Below, piece by piece: positions 17,135 through 26,166 of a stretch of DNA of 64,000 nt. The notes below the pieces were generated by a model. The model was not told where the DNA came from. It did no database searches and saw nothing but the letters and a program-made list of their open reading frames with translations. Position numbers and translations under genes: made by a program. The stretch spans positions 1,202,017-1,266,016 of the forward strand of contig NZ_KB900617.1 in NCBI RefSeq assembly GCF_000379025.1. Direction: 5' to 3'. Each line of letters opens with the position of its first letter. Position 1 is the stretch's first letter. The DNA is from Orenia marismortui DSM 5156. Lineage in GTDB: Bacteria > Bacillota > Halanaerobiia > Halobacteroidales > Halobacteroidaceae.

Positions 17135-17764
17135 TTACTCTTCATCTGCCTCTTCTTCTTCTGGTTCTTCACCAATTACTTCTGGTTCAGTAACTTCTTC
17201 TTCTTCTTCTGGTTCAATAACTGCTTCTGGAGCAACTACTGTAGCAACTGTTTCACTTTCATCAGTTAAGATAGTAATATCTCCAGCATCAATCTCACTA
17301 ACATTTAAAGATTGTCCTATATTTAGTTCAGTAACATCAACTTGAATGTTTTGTGGAATATTTGTAGGTAAACATTCAATTTCAATTTCTCTAAGGATTT
17401 GTTCTAAAATACCGCCTTCTCTTGTACCCATAGCAGTTCCAACTAATTCAACTGGAACTTCAATAGTAATCTTTTCATCCATATTAATTCTATATAGATC
17501 AACGTGGAATAAATCACCTTTTACTGGGTGACGTTGTACATCTTTAACCATTACAGTTTCAGTATCACCATTATCTAAAACTAAATCGATAATAGCATTT
17601 CCACCGATTACCTTACCAGTTTCTTTAGCATTTAATTTTAAATTAACCGGCTGACGGTCAAGTCCATAAACAACACCCGGAACTAAACCTTCTCTTCTTA
17701 ACTGACGAGCAACACCTTTTCCTTTCTGCTCTCTAATATCAGCCTTAAGTTGTAAACGTTCCAT
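17135..17764 (-). CDS. rplY: Ribosomal protein bL25 (Ctc form)
   Basis: 209 aa with the long, two-domain TL5/Ctc layout. The N-terminal 5S-rRNA-binding domain contains GVARQLRREGLVPGVVYG, the C-terminal beta domain includes ECLPTNIPQNIQVDVTEL, and the tail is very acidic (EEEEEVTEPEVIGEEPEEEE). It binds 5S rRNA in the large subunit. In Bacillus the orthologue ctc is a general stress gene. The acidic tail is common in halophile-related bacteria but is also found elsewhere. Order prs-rplY-pth is conserved. Confidence 0.93.
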   Translation of the reverse strand: MERLQLKADIREQKGKGVARQLRREGLVPGVVYGLDRQPVNLKLNAKETGKVIGGNAIIDLVLDNGDTETVMVKDVQRHPVKGDLFHVDLYRINMDEKITIEVPVELVGTAMGTREGGILEQILREIEIECLPTNIPQNIQVDVTELNIGQSLNVSEIDAGDITILTDESETVATVVAPEAVIEPEEEEEVTEPEVIGEEPEEEEADEE

Positions 17765-17893
17765 TACTACCCTCTCCTTTTTTAAAGTTTCTCATAAATG
17801 TTATTATACCATTTTTATTTTTAACTATCAATACTATTAGTTATTTGTGATTAATCATTATTTAATCCTCTATTTATAAGTAATTAATAGCTA

Positions 17894-18838
17894 TTAGAAC
17901 AATACACTAACTGGTAAATCTTTGTGAATTCTTTCAATCCCTTCAGCTAATAATGGAGCTACTGATAATACTGTTAATTTATCCATTACTTTATCATCAA
18001 CTAAAGGTATTGTATTAGTAACCACTAATTCTGTAATTGGTGAATTTGATAATCTTTCTACTGCAGGACCAGAAAATAATGGGTGACTACAAGTTGCATA
18101 TATCTCTTTAGCACCTCTATCTTTTAATGCTTGAGCAGCATTAGTAATTGTCCCTGCTGTATCAATCATATCATCTACTAGAATCACAGTCTTGTCTTTA
18201 ACATCACCAATTATATTCATAACTTCTGATACATTAGCCTTAGGCCTTCTTTTATCTATAATAGCAATAGAAGTATCTAATTTATCAGCAAAATCACGTG
18301 CTCTTTTAACTCCGCCAATATCAGGAGCAACTACAATTACATCCTCCAGCTTCTTTTCTAAAAAGTAATCAGCTAACCTTGGAGCACCAAAAAGATTATC
18401 TACTGGAATATCAAAAAAACCTTGAATTTGACGAGCATGCAAATCAATTGCTAACATACGATCTGCTCCAGCCTCAGTTAATAAGTTAGCAACCAACTTA
18501 GCTGTAATTGGATCTCTTGGTTTAGCCTTTCTATCTTGACGCGCATAGCCATAATAAGGAACTACTGCAGTAATTTCTTTGGCAGATGCTCTTTTTAAAG
18601 CATCAATCATAACCAATAATTCCATCAAATTGTCATTAACTGGTGGGCAAGTTGGTTGAATTACAAACACATGGTCTCCTCTAACACTATCTTCAATTTG
18701 AACACCAATTTCTCCATCGCTAAAACGACTAACTTTAGCATTTACTAATTCTGTACCTAAACAATCACAAACTTCTTTTGCTATTTGGGGATTAGCATTA
18801 CCTGTAATAACTTTCAATTCATTGGTATTTGACGGCAT
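17894..18838 (-). CDS. prs: Ribose-phosphate pyrophosphokinase (PRPP synthetase)
   Basis: 314 aa, normal length. It makes PRPP from ribose 5-phosphate and ATP for purine, pyrimidine, His, Trp and NAD synthesis. Signatures include [26 protein letters not shown] (flexible loop), [11 protein letters not shown] (metal and ATP site) and the PRPP loop [11 protein letters not shown]. The ATG is preceded by TAGGAGGTC. It is 55 nt after glmU, and glmU-prs is a conserved pair in Firmicutes. Confidence 0.96.
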   Translation of the reverse strand: MPSNTNELKVITGNANPQIAKEVCDCLGTELVNAKVSRFSDGEIGVQIEDSVRGDHVFVIQPTCPPVNDNLMELLVMIDALKRASAKEITAVVPYYGYARQDRKAKPRDPITAKLVANLLTEAGADRMLAIDLHARQIQGFFDIPVDNLFGAPRLADYFLEKKLEDVIVVAPDIGGVKRARDFADKLDTSIAIIDKRRPKANVSEVMNIIGDVKDKTVILVDDMIDTAGTITNAAQALKDRGAKEIYATCSHPLFSGPAVERLSNSPITELVVTNTIPLVDDKVMDKLTVLSVAPLLAEGIERIHKDLPVSVLF

Positions 18839-18893
18839 TTAATATAGACCTCCTATTAATATTATATACTTTATATTAATTATAAATTAATAA

Positions 18894-20234
18894 CTATTCA
18901 ATTGACTTAGCCGGTACTCCAACAACAACATCTCCATCTTTTACATCTTTTGTAACTACCGCTCCAGCACCAGTAGTTGCATTATCACCTACTCTAATTG
19001 GAGCAATCAGAGTAGAATCACTTCCAATAAATGAATTATCTCCAATAACAGTACGATGCTTTTCTTTTCCATCATAATTAGCGGTAATTGTTCCAGCACC
19101 TATATTAGTATCTGTCCCAATAGTAGTATCACCAATATAACTCAAATGAGGGATCTTACTTTTAGACCCAATTTCTGAATTTTTAACTTCAACGAAATCA
19201 CCTATCTTAACTTCTTTACCAACTTTACTACCTGGACGCACATATGCGTAAGGACCAACTATACTACTATCACCTATCTCACTTTCAATTATAGTCGATG
19301 ATTCGATATTAACCCTTCTTCCGACATAAGAATCTACAATTCTACATTGAGGGCCAATAGTTACTTCTTCATCAATACTACTTTCTCCTTCTATAAAAAC
19401 AAAAGGATATATAATTGTATCTTGACCAATCTTAACTTGACTATCTATATATGTATTTTCAGGATCAACAATTGTTACACCCTGTTCCATATGCTTTCTA
19501 CAAATTCTATTTCTTAAAACTTTTTCTGCTTTAGCCAAATGATTTCTTGTATTAACACCTATAGTCTCTTGGTAATTATCTATAGATAAAGCTGTAACTA
19601 AATTACCTTCTTCAGCTAAAATACCAGCAACATCTGTTAGATAATACTCACCTTGAGAATTATCTGTATCTAGCTTATCTAAAGCATCTAGTAATAATTT
19701 ATTATCAAAGCAACAAATACCTGTGTTAATTTCATTAATTTTAGCTTCAATGTCAGTAGTATCTTTATCTTCAACTATTTTCTCGACAAAACCTTCTTGA
19801 TCTCGAACAATTCTACCATAACCACTTGGATCATCTAATTTAGTAGTTAAAATAGTAACTGCAGCCTCTTCTTCTTGATGATAAGTAATTAAATTTTCTA
19901 GTGTCTTCTCAGTTAATAAAGGTGTATCGCCATATAAGACTAAAACAGTGCCCGAAAAATCAACTAATTCATCTCTAGCCTGCATTACTGCATGCCCTGT
20001 ACCTAGCTGCTTATCTTGTTTAATGAATTTCATCTTACCCTCTGTTTGCTTCTTAACCAATTCAGATTTATATCCTACTATTACAATATTATTGGTAGGC
20101 TCTAATGTATCAGCTGTATCTACTACATGTTGTACCATACTCTTTCCTGCTACTTTATGTAATACTTTAGGCAACTTAGATTTCATCCTTGTTCCTTTTC
20201 CTGCAGCCAGAGTAATTGTTACAAGATTATTCAT
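18894..20234 (-). CDS. glmU: Bifunctional GlmU (GlcN-1-P acetyltransferase / GlcNAc-1-P uridyltransferase)
   Basis: 446 aa. The N-terminal nucleotidyltransferase has LAAGKGTRMKSKLPKVLHKV (UTP-binding loop), and the C-terminal half is a left-handed beta helix of hexapeptide repeats ending GAVVTKDVKDGDVVVGVPAK. It supplies UDP-GlcNAc for peptidoglycan and teichoic acids. The ribosome site AAGGAGGA lies inside the end of the upstream exonuclease-like gene, with an 8-nt overlap. That overlap suggests translational coupling. In Bacillus spoVG precedes glmU; it is absent here. Confidence 0.96.
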   Translation of the reverse strand: MNNLVTITLAAGKGTRMKSKLPKVLHKVAGKSMVQHVVDTADTLEPTNNIVIVGYKSELVKKQTEGKMKFIKQDKQLGTGHAVMQARDELVDFSGTVLVLYGDTPLLTEKTLENLITYHQEEEAAVTILTTKLDDPSGYGRIVRDQEGFVEKIVEDKDTTDIEAKINEINTGICCFDNKLLLDALDKLDTDNSQGEYYLTDVAGILAEEGNLVTALSIDNYQETIGVNTRNHLAKAEKVLRNRICRKHMEQGVTIVDPENTYIDSQVKIGQDTIIYPFVFIEGESSIDEEVTIGPQCRIVDSYVGRRVNIESSTIIESEIGDSSIVGPYAYVRPGSKVGKEVKIGDFVEVKNSEIGSKSKIPHLSYIGDTTIGTDTNIGAGTITANYDGKEKHRTVIGDNSFIGSDSTLIAPIRVGDNATTGAGAVVTKDVKDGDVVVGVPAKSIE

Positions 20235-21087
20235 TAATCTTCCTCCTTAAAGAAATAGAATCAAATTGTATTAAATCCCAGGTCTCTGGTCGAACAATAT
20301 TATTTAACTTTATCTTATCCTTTACCTCTGGCACACTGCCAGTCATAAAATACTCACGAGCATAAATAGGATAAATCGCATCCTTTAATCCATACTTAAT
20401 AAAAAGATCTAAGTTTTGATAAGCATTAAAGAGTCCAATTGTATTATCTGCAAATATACTTTCGATAATATTATCTAAACTTGCACCACCAATAATATTA
20501 GCCACATTACTTTTTCTTATCATATGCATTGTATCATCATAATTATGTAAAGGTTTTAATTTAGCACCATAAGCCTTTTCTAAAACAGTTATATCACAAT
20601 TAAAATTATGACCTACAAAGATATCAGGCTGAACCAAAGTAATTATATCCATCAAAATATTTATACCCTCTTTTATATCAACCGATGGGGCTATCTCATC
20701 ATTAGTGAAAATAATACCCGTCTTCCATCCTTTTTTACTCTTAATAGCATACTGAATTGAATCCAAGTCACTCCATAAATATTCAGTATCAATACACATT
20801 ATAACTTCTGACTTAGGTTTCTTGCTTAAATTAATATCAAACTTAGGTTTGGTTAAGCGCTGATAAGTTTTATCTAACTCTTTTAATTGTGCTAAAATTT
20901 TAGAATCTTTATTCTCAATATTGATTACCTTAGCTATCCTGCTTAAAGAAGCTTTCTTAAAATCATATTCTGTAGGAAAAGTTTGTAACATCTTTTTTAA
21001 CCTTTTTCCTCTACCTAAAATTACAGCTAATTTATGTTCATAAAGTTCATCTTGATATAGCTCATCTGTATCGAGATAAATCTTCAT
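20227..21087 (-). CDS. DEDDy-type 3'-5' exonuclease-like protein
   Basis: 286 aa. The N-terminal ~80 residues are a helical, possibly HhH-like part (TFPTEYDFKKASLSRIAKVINI). Residues ~95-240 resemble an RNase H-fold exonuclease: Exo I MCIDTEYLW (Asp ~100, Glu ~102), Exo II FVGHNFNCDITVL (Asp ~165) and Exo III YGLKD (Y-x3-D, ~232-236), the DEDDy pattern. The start at ATG 21087 follows GGAAGGAG; the longer ORF lacks a site. It overlaps glmU by 8 nt. I do not recognise a named gene; nuclease activity is inferred from the four acidic residues. Confidence 0.6.
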   Translation of the reverse strand: MKIYLDTDELYQDELYEHKLAVILGRGKRLKKMLQTFPTEYDFKKASLSRIAKVINIENKDSKILAQLKELDKTYQRLTKPKFDINLSKKPKSEVIMCIDTEYLWSDLDSIQYAIKSKKGWKTGIIFTNDEIAPSVDIKEGINILMDIITLVQPDIFVGHNFNCDITVLEKAYGAKLKPLHNYDDTMHMIRKSNVANIIGGASLDNIIESIFADNTIGLFNAYQNLDLFIKYGLKDAIYPIYAREYFMTGSVPEVKDKIKLNNIVRPETWDLIQFDSISLRRKINE

Positions 21088-21229
21088 AATAACTCCTTCC
21101 CTAGATACAGGATATAAATAATAAGATAATCCCATAAAATTTACTGATATTAACTGCCGAATTTAAATATATTTGTTGAATATTAATAGCAATTAAGTCT
21201 GCTTCAAAAACATATTATATGTTAATAAA

Positions 21230-21306
21230 ATAAACAATGGAGTACTTACCCCATTGTTATAAGCAAAATCATAAAATATATTAAGTAGATTTATTGCTAA
21301 TTAATC
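21230..21306 (-). ncRNA. Candidate short terminated leader RNA
   Basis: A consensus promoter starts transcription near 21306. About 45 nt later the minus strand has AACAATGG-ggtaagtact-CCATTGTT followed by TATTTTATT, an intrinsic-terminator shape. The product would be about 75 nt. It lies 145 nt upstream of the exonuclease-glmU genes. It matches no riboswitch class that I recognise. Confidence 0.4.
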
Positions 21307-21312
21307 ACAGGT

Positions 21313-21341
21313 ATTATAACAAAGAGAAATTATACTGTCAA
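21313..21341 (-). promoter_or_regulatory. Consensus sigma-A promoter upstream of exonuclease-glmU-prs
   Basis: TTGACA (21336-21341), 17-bp spacer, TATAAT (21313-21318) on the minus strand. Both boxes match the consensus exactly. The remaining gene-free sequence 21088-21477 holds only the hairpins noted. Confidence 0.8.
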
Positions 21342-21450
21342 GCTTATTATATGTATTTTAAATCTAAGTTATCCTATATATAAAAGATGCTTCTTCTAAT
21401 CTAAACTATAGAAATTAATTTCTAAATTTATAATATTTAAATCTATATAA

Positions 21451-21480
21451 TAAACCCCCTTGCCAAAAACAAGAGGTTTA
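21451..21480 (-). terminator. Hairpin after the GlnR-like gene
   Basis: Minus-strand stem AAACCTCTTG/CAAGGGGGTTT (two G-U pairs) around TTTTTGG, at the stop codon. The U-tract is poor, so termination may be partial. Confidence 0.5.
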
Positions 21481-21888
21481 ATCTTTTTTATTTTCCTTTT
21501 TATCTAAAATTTGTAATAGTTGTGCACGATCAGAAACTGGATATAAAGAAGTTAATCCTTTTTTTCCTCTATTAAATTTATTTAAAGGACGACCATCATA
21601 AACTGCTTTAGCTTTTTTCTTTTTATTCTTTTTCCTGTTTTGACTAACAGTACCTAGTTTTTCTTTAATACCTGCTATATTTAAGCCCTTAGCTAACATT
21701 TCTTTAATCTCTTTTAGCTTTTCAATATCATTTTGAGAATAAATTCTTTGGTTTCCTTTCGTTCTAGCAGGCTTTATTAACTCAGACTCTTCATAATATC
21801 TAATCTGTCTTCCTGTTAATCCAGTCATTTCTTTTACTACACCAATAGAATACAAAGGTGTTTCAGCATCTAATTCAGACATCATCAT
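21478..21888 (-). CDS. MerR-family regulator, GlnR/TnrA-like
   Basis: 136 aa. The winged-helix start LYSIGVVKEMTGLTGRQIRYYEE and GNQRIYSQNDIEKLKEIKEMLAKGLNIAGIKEKL follow B. subtilis GlnR nearly motif for motif. A basic lysine-rich linker follows and then SLYPVSDRAQLLQIL, a C-terminal segment that parallels GlnR-like clostridial proteins. GlnR represses nitrogen-assimilation genes when bound by glutamine synthetase. No glnA is adjacent here, so its targets are unknown. It lies 21 nt after purR and may be co-transcribed with it. The symbol glnR is plausible but unproven. Confidence 0.75.
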   Translation of the reverse strand: MMMSELDAETPLYSIGVVKEMTGLTGRQIRYYEESELIKPARTKGNQRIYSQNDIEKLKEIKEMLAKGLNIAGIKEKLGTVSQNRKKNKKKKAKAVYDGRPLNKFNRGKKGLTSLYPVSDRAQLLQILDKKENKKD

Positions 21889-21909
21889 TCCTCCTTCAGT
21901 ATAGAAAAT

Positions 21910-22734
21910 TTATTCTAAGTTAGTAACCCAATCACTAGGCTTTACAATAATTTTTTGATTTATTTGATCAACCTCGTCTAATACTACTAAAGAAGTATAA
22001 TCTTCAACTAATTTATCTTGAGGGGTAGAAGTTTCAACTAGTACTCCTAAATCTAATACTTCTGCTTTAAACTCAGCCATTAAGTCTAACATCCCTTTAG
22101 CAGTTCCTCCAGCTTTCATAAAATCATCAATGATAATTACTTTTGAACCTTCTGGTAAAGCTCGACGAGATAATGACATAGTCTCAATTTTCTTTGAAGA
22201 ACCAGTTACATAATTAATACTTACCACTGAACCTTCTGTAACACGACTGCTTTTTCTAATACTTACCAAGGGTAAATTTAAGGCTCTAGCAGCCATAAAT
22301 GCAATAGGTATCCCTTTAGTCTCCATAGTAATTATATATTCAGCACCTAAATCAGAGAATTTAGTTGCAAATACTTCTCCTATCTTATCCATTAATCCAG
22401 GATTGAATATTAAATCTGTCATATATATATATCCCCCAGGCAAAATACGCTCTGGGTCAGATAAGTAAGAAGATAATTCATTAATAACATCTTTAATATC
22501 TTTAACTCCTTTATCTGGAATAAATCTAACTCCACCTGCTGCTCCAGATATAGTTTCTACTTTTCCCATTTTCTCTAATGAAAAGACCCTTTTTATTATT
22601 GATAAGTCCTCACTAATAGTAGATTTAGCTGCATCAAAACGTTCAGTAAAATAATTTAAAGAGATCAATTTATAAGGTTGATCTGTTAAGATTTTAGTGA
22701 CTGCAACTATTCTTTCACTGCGTCTCATTTTCAT
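21910..22734 (-). CDS. purR: Purine operon repressor PurR (Bacillus type)
   Basis: Two domains: an N-terminal winged helix (RRSERIVAVTKILTDQPYKLISLNYF) and a phosphoribosyltransferase-like effector domain with the PRPP-binding loop VIIIDDFMKAGGTAKGM. PRPP relieves repression of purine genes. The ATG at 22734 is the first with a plausible site (GGAAGGAGTG, about 13 nt upstream); ATG 22728 is an alternative. The longer reading from 22809 is unlikely. The leader contains PurBox-like CCGAA repeats, consistent with autoregulation. Order ispE-(transferase)-purR resembles B. subtilis ispE-purR. Confidence 0.93.
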   Translation of the reverse strand: MKMRRSERIVAVTKILTDQPYKLISLNYFTERFDAAKSTISEDLSIIKRVFSLEKMGKVETISGAAGGVRFIPDKGVKDIKDVINELSSYLSDPERILPGGYIYMTDLIFNPGLMDKIGEVFATKFSDLGAEYIITMETKGIPIAFMAARALNLPLVSIRKSSRVTEGSVVSINYVTGSSKKIETMSLSRRALPEGSKVIIIDDFMKAGGTAKGMLDLMAEFKAEVLDLGVLVETSTPQDKLVEDYTSLVVLDEVDQINQKIIVKPSDWVTNLE

Positions 22735-22743
22735 ATTAAATAT

Positions 22744-22858
22744 CCGACACTCCTTCCGAACATTATAGCCGAATTTGATATTAAACTTTACAACATAACA
22801 TATTATCATTAATTACTAGCTTTGTAAATAGGTTAATTACTTTTTATATCCGAACTTA
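22744..22858. promoter_or_regulatory. Putative PurR operator cluster upstream of purR
   Basis: Plus-strand cores CCGA (22744), CCGAA (22756) and CCGAA (22769) recur every 12-13 bp around a minus-strand TATAAT (22762-22767). ATATCCGAACTTA (22846-22858) fits the PurBox AWWWCCGAACWWT and lies at the end of the upstream gene. Confidence 0.4.
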
Positions 22859-23591
22859 AGTATAATTCTTCTATTAAGTTAAAATGTTCTGGCTTATCTA
22901 TATCAAATCCAACTTCTGGGTAATCCAAAATAATAGCTTTGCCAGTATATCCAGTTAATTTATAGATCTCTTCTTCAATTAAGTTAATAGATAGATTCCC
23001 AGACAATAACTTAATTATAAATTTAAAACCTAATAAATATGCTAGTTTCCATGGTTTTTTACGCCAATTTAATATCTTACTTAATATATCCTCTTGTCTT
23101 AAAAGAACTTCATTATTAACTAAGAAGATATTACCACCTGTAAAGACTCCTTCCTCAAGTGTAAAATATGTTCTCTTGCTATTTGGAAAACTAATTTCCA
23201 TAAACTCTTTTCTAATAACTGGATAATAAAAGGCTGCTTTATCACCATCACATTTTGCTAAAAATTGGTGAATTGCTTCAACAGTAATAAGAGGAATATC
23301 GGCAGTAAAAATTAAACTATAAGGACTTTTTGCTGTCTGCAACCCTAATTTAATATTCTCTAATAATGAGTTTTGACAAGGAATAAACTTATCAATTTTC
23401 TCTTTACTCATCTCTTCTGGACCTACTACTATAATATTATCTATTAAATCTGTATCATCTAGAGTATCTAATAAATATTTTATCATTTCTTTGCCATTAA
23501 TTTCAATTAAAGCCTCATATTTTTCTTTACTAATTTTCGATAAATCACCATTATTTTTGGCCCCTGCTAAAACAATAGCGTCTATACCCAT
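22833..23591 (-). CDS. MobA-like NTP transferase
   Basis: 252 aa with a GT-A nucleotidyltransferase fold. It starts MGIDAIVLAGAKNNGDLSKI, a loosened version of the LAGGxSxRMGxxK loop, then has IIVVGPEEM and LIFTADIPLITVEAIHQFL, typical of MobA/IspD-type enzymes. The canonical Arg-Met and glycine-rich part of the first loop is weak, so substrate use is uncertain. The ribosome site is GGGAGG. It sits between ispE and purR, 20 nt after ispE. Not molybdenum cofactor synthesis by context; the sugar or lipid target is unknown. Confidence 0.7.
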   Translation of the reverse strand: MGIDAIVLAGAKNNGDLSKISKEKYEALIEINGKEMIKYLLDTLDDTDLIDNIIVVGPEEMSKEKIDKFIPCQNSLLENIKLGLQTAKSPYSLIFTADIPLITVEAIHQFLAKCDGDKAAFYYPVIRKEFMEISFPNSKRTYFTLEEGVFTGGNIFLVNNEVLLRQEDILSKILNWRKKPWKLAYLLGFKFIIKLLSGNLSINLIEEEIYKLTGYTGKAIILDYPEVGFDIDKPEHFNLIEELYLSSDIKSN

Positions 23592-23611
23592 TGATATGCC
23601 TCCCTATTAGT

Positions 23612-24493
23612 TTAAATTTCTTCTATTCCTTTATTGTTAGTCTTGGTAACAACTATATGATGTTTATTATCTAGCTCTTGTTCTAATATATTTTTGACTT
23701 TATTTGCTTCTTTTATCCCTCTGACAAATCCTAATACTGTAGGACCACTCCCAGACATTAATGCTTTTGAAGTTAAACTATCTACCTTCTCTTTTAACCT
23801 CTTCACATCAGGATAACGTTTTAATGTTACATTTTCTAAAAGATTAGAACTCCATTTTATAATAAGATCGCTTCTTTTATCTTTTAATCCCTCTAAAACT
23901 TTATCTTTGTTTGGATAAATATTAATTTTATGCAAATCTAGATTCCCATATACTTCAGCTGTTGATACTTCAAATGGAGGATTAACAAGAACTAAATATA
24001 TTTCTGGTGCTTGATCTAATATCTTAAGTTCAGTTCCTATTCCTGTTGCAAGTTGAGTTCCCCCATTAATACAAAAAGGAATATCTGCTCCCAAATCAGC
24101 TGCTCTAGTAGCCAATTCTTCTTTGCTTAAATTTAAACCCCATAATTGATTAATAGCTACTAAAGTAGCAGCGGCATTACTGCTACCACCTGCTAAACCT
24201 GCTGCAACTGGTATTCTTTTAGTTAGATTGACCCTAATTCCCTCGCATATACTAAATTCACCAAATAACATCTTAGCTGCTTTATAGATCAAATTAGAGT
24301 TATCAGTTGGAACATCAGGATGATCTGTTATGATTTCTATTCCTTTTTTTATTTTACTAAAAGAAAGTTTATCTGATAAGTCAATAGTCTGCATAATCAT
24401 TTCCACTTCATGGTATCCATCTTTTCTTTTAGCTAATACATCTAATGTTAAATTTATTTTTGCATATGATTTTAAATCTATATTATCTACCAT
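23612..24493 (-). CDS. ispE: 4-(cytidine 5'-diphospho)-2-C-methyl-D-erythritol kinase
   Basis: GHMP kinase of the MEP isoprenoid pathway. Motifs: SYAKINLTLDVLAKRKDGYHEV (substrate site), the phosphate-binding loop RIPVAAGLAGGSSNAAATL and the C-terminal LMSGSGPTVLGF. I choose the ATG at 24493, 6 nt after GAGGTG; the GTG at 24502 lies inside that ribosome site. The result is 293 aa, a normal length. It neighbours purR through the transferase gene, as in Bacillus. Confidence 0.95.
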   Translation of the reverse strand: MVDNIDLKSYAKINLTLDVLAKRKDGYHEVEMIMQTIDLSDKLSFSKIKKGIEIITDHPDVPTDNSNLIYKAAKMLFGEFSICEGIRVNLTKRIPVAAGLAGGSSNAAATLVAINQLWGLNLSKEELATRAADLGADIPFCINGGTQLATGIGTELKILDQAPEIYLVLVNPPFEVSTAEVYGNLDLHKINIYPNKDKVLEGLKDKRSDLIIKWSSNLLENVTLKRYPDVKRLKEKVDSLTSKALMSGSGPTVLGFVRGIKEANKVKNILEQELDNKHHIVVTKTNNKGIEEI

Positions 24494-24576
24494 TATATTC
24501 ACCTCTTAATTTATACTACATATATAGGTAGTTAGTCATTTTAATTTAAATTCCTCCTTAAATAAGAATATAGCCT

Positions 24577-25809
24577 TTAAGATTCAAAAATATAACTTAT
24601 ATTTTGAGGAATATTTTTAATTTTAGTTAAAATAGACCTAATTATATAGACAGGAATACCATAAACATAAGCTACTGCTATTGCTAAAAGAATACTCTTT
24701 AAATCTTCCTTCTTTTTAATTAATCTATAAACTGCTATAATTGGAAGTTCATCTGATCCATCAAATAAAATTATATTACCATCATTAATGTAAACTGCCT
24801 CTTGACATCTTTTAATTTGTCTTTGAATTAATGTGTTATCTTTAGAAAAACTACAATATATAGATCTTTTAATTTTAGGTTCTCTTATCAAACTACTTGC
24901 TTTAAGCTTATCTATATCTAATATTAAACACCCATCTTTTTTTAACAGCTCAAATATCTTTATTTCCATTATATTAGAAATTATATTACTCAAATCGGAA
25001 ATTACCAAAATATTATTCCAATTGACCATAAATTCTTTTGACTTAATTGCCCCCTTTTGAATATTAAAAATGGCAGTTTCAATTTTTTTATCCTTCAGAA
25101 TAGAACTCTCACCTAGATGCTGGTTTGGCATATCTTCTAATCCTATCCCAACACCTGACTCTGCTAAAATTTTGGCTATTATCTTAGTTGTAATATCACC
25201 CTGATCTATAATTGAAATAATTGGTATTGCTTTTGGAGTAAGTTCTTCTAAAATTTTTTGAGAAATATTCTTTATAATTTCCGAATCCAAACTATGATAT
25301 CTTCTAAAATCAGGGATTGCTCTTATATCTATAATACCTTCTCCTTCTGCTAGAGGAGCAGAAATATTAAAAGATTTTAATTTTACCTCAGCAATATTTA
25401 GATCAACCATCCTCACTGCCTTAATAACAATTTTCTTAATGCTATCATTGACCTTATCAATAGATACCTTTTGATTTGAAATATTATTTTTCTCTTGATA
25501 ATACTTATTAACAGTAATTAAATCATTATTTAGAACTAAAAAATTATACTCTATTCCTGTCCCCATCAAATTAAGATCACTTGCTAGAGGTAGTCCAAAT
25601 TTTAATAAGATTTTCTTTAATAAAGATTTATTAGAAATAATATTAAGGGCTACAGGCGAAGTATTATCATTAATAACTCCATCACTTATCAATTTGCTAT
25701 GCTTACCATAACCTAATTGAATTATATCCTTGTCTATCCTTATCACAGGAATATCTTCTTCACTGGCTATAGAAATTATTACTTCATTTAGTAAGCTATT
25801 GCTATTCAT
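24577..25809 (-). CDS. Degenerate cyanophycin-synthetase-like protein
   Basis: 410 aa, less than half of CphA (about 870 aa). It keeps the order of CphA segments: IQLGYGKHSKLISDGVIND, NKSLLKKILLKFGLPLAS, a compressed remainder of the ATP-grasp region (EYNFLVLNNDL...DIRAIPDFRRY) and a Mur-ligase-like half. Where CphA has the P-loop TGTNGKTTT this protein reads IIDQGDITTK (~200-209), so the nucleotide loop is gone. It is probably not a working ligase. The gene is unbroken, so it appears to be kept for another role. It lies upstream of ispE and is divergent from the L,D-transpeptidase. Confidence 0.65.
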   Translation of the reverse strand: MNSNSLLNEVIISIASEEDIPVIRIDKDIIQLGYGKHSKLISDGVINDNTSPVALNIISNKSLLKKILLKFGLPLASDLNLMGTGIEYNFLVLNNDLITVNKYYQEKNNISNQKVSIDKVNDSIKKIVIKAVRMVDLNIAEVKLKSFNISAPLAEGEGIIDIRAIPDFRRYHSLDSEIIKNISQKILEELTPKAIPIISIIDQGDITTKIIAKILAESGVGIGLEDMPNQHLGESSILKDKKIETAIFNIQKGAIKSKEFMVNWNNILVISDLSNIISNIMEIKIFELLKKDGCLILDIDKLKASSLIREPKIKRSIYCSFSKDNTLIQRQIKRCQEAVYINDGNIILFDGSDELPIIAVYRLIKKKEDLKSILLAIAVAYVYGIPVYIIRSILTKIKNIPQNISYIFES

Positions 25810-25956
25810 CTATTTTCCTCCCATTTTCATTTATCGCTATATTTTATCCAATTTGTGGTTTTTGATTCGATTATTCACTTAAAATAAATTTAATATATAT
25901 CCAGACATGGATCAAAATTTAAATATGTCGTTATAGAAAGATAAAGCGACAGTTTC

Positions 25957-26026
25957 GGAGTTAGGCGTTAGGAGCTAGGACATAGAAAGATCTTACTAAC
26001 TCCTATGACCTATCACCTAGCACCTA
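25957..26026. repeat. Heptamer inverted-repeat element A (TAGGNNN type)
   Basis: The left arm reads TAGGCGT TAGGAGC TAGGACA TAGAAAG. The right arm, reverse complemented, reads TAGGTGC TAGGTGA TAGGTCA TAGGAGT. All units are exactly 7 bp in phase, forming an imperfect hairpin. It lies in the gene-free 25810-26166 stretch, which otherwise holds only the promoter region of two divergent genes. Confidence 0.7.
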
Positions 26027-26166
26027 AAAGTGTCTCTTTACATCCATTAAGTCTTACTTCCAATTCAAATATCTGCATAATAATTTTTTATCTCAGATAT
26101 TATTAACTCATCGATACAAATATTAATATATTATTAATAAGATCATGACATAAAGGAGGTAAATAT

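Noticed and set aside
24577..25809. Working cyanophycin synthetase (cphA)
   Set aside because: The protein is half length and lacks the GTNGKT nucleotide loop.
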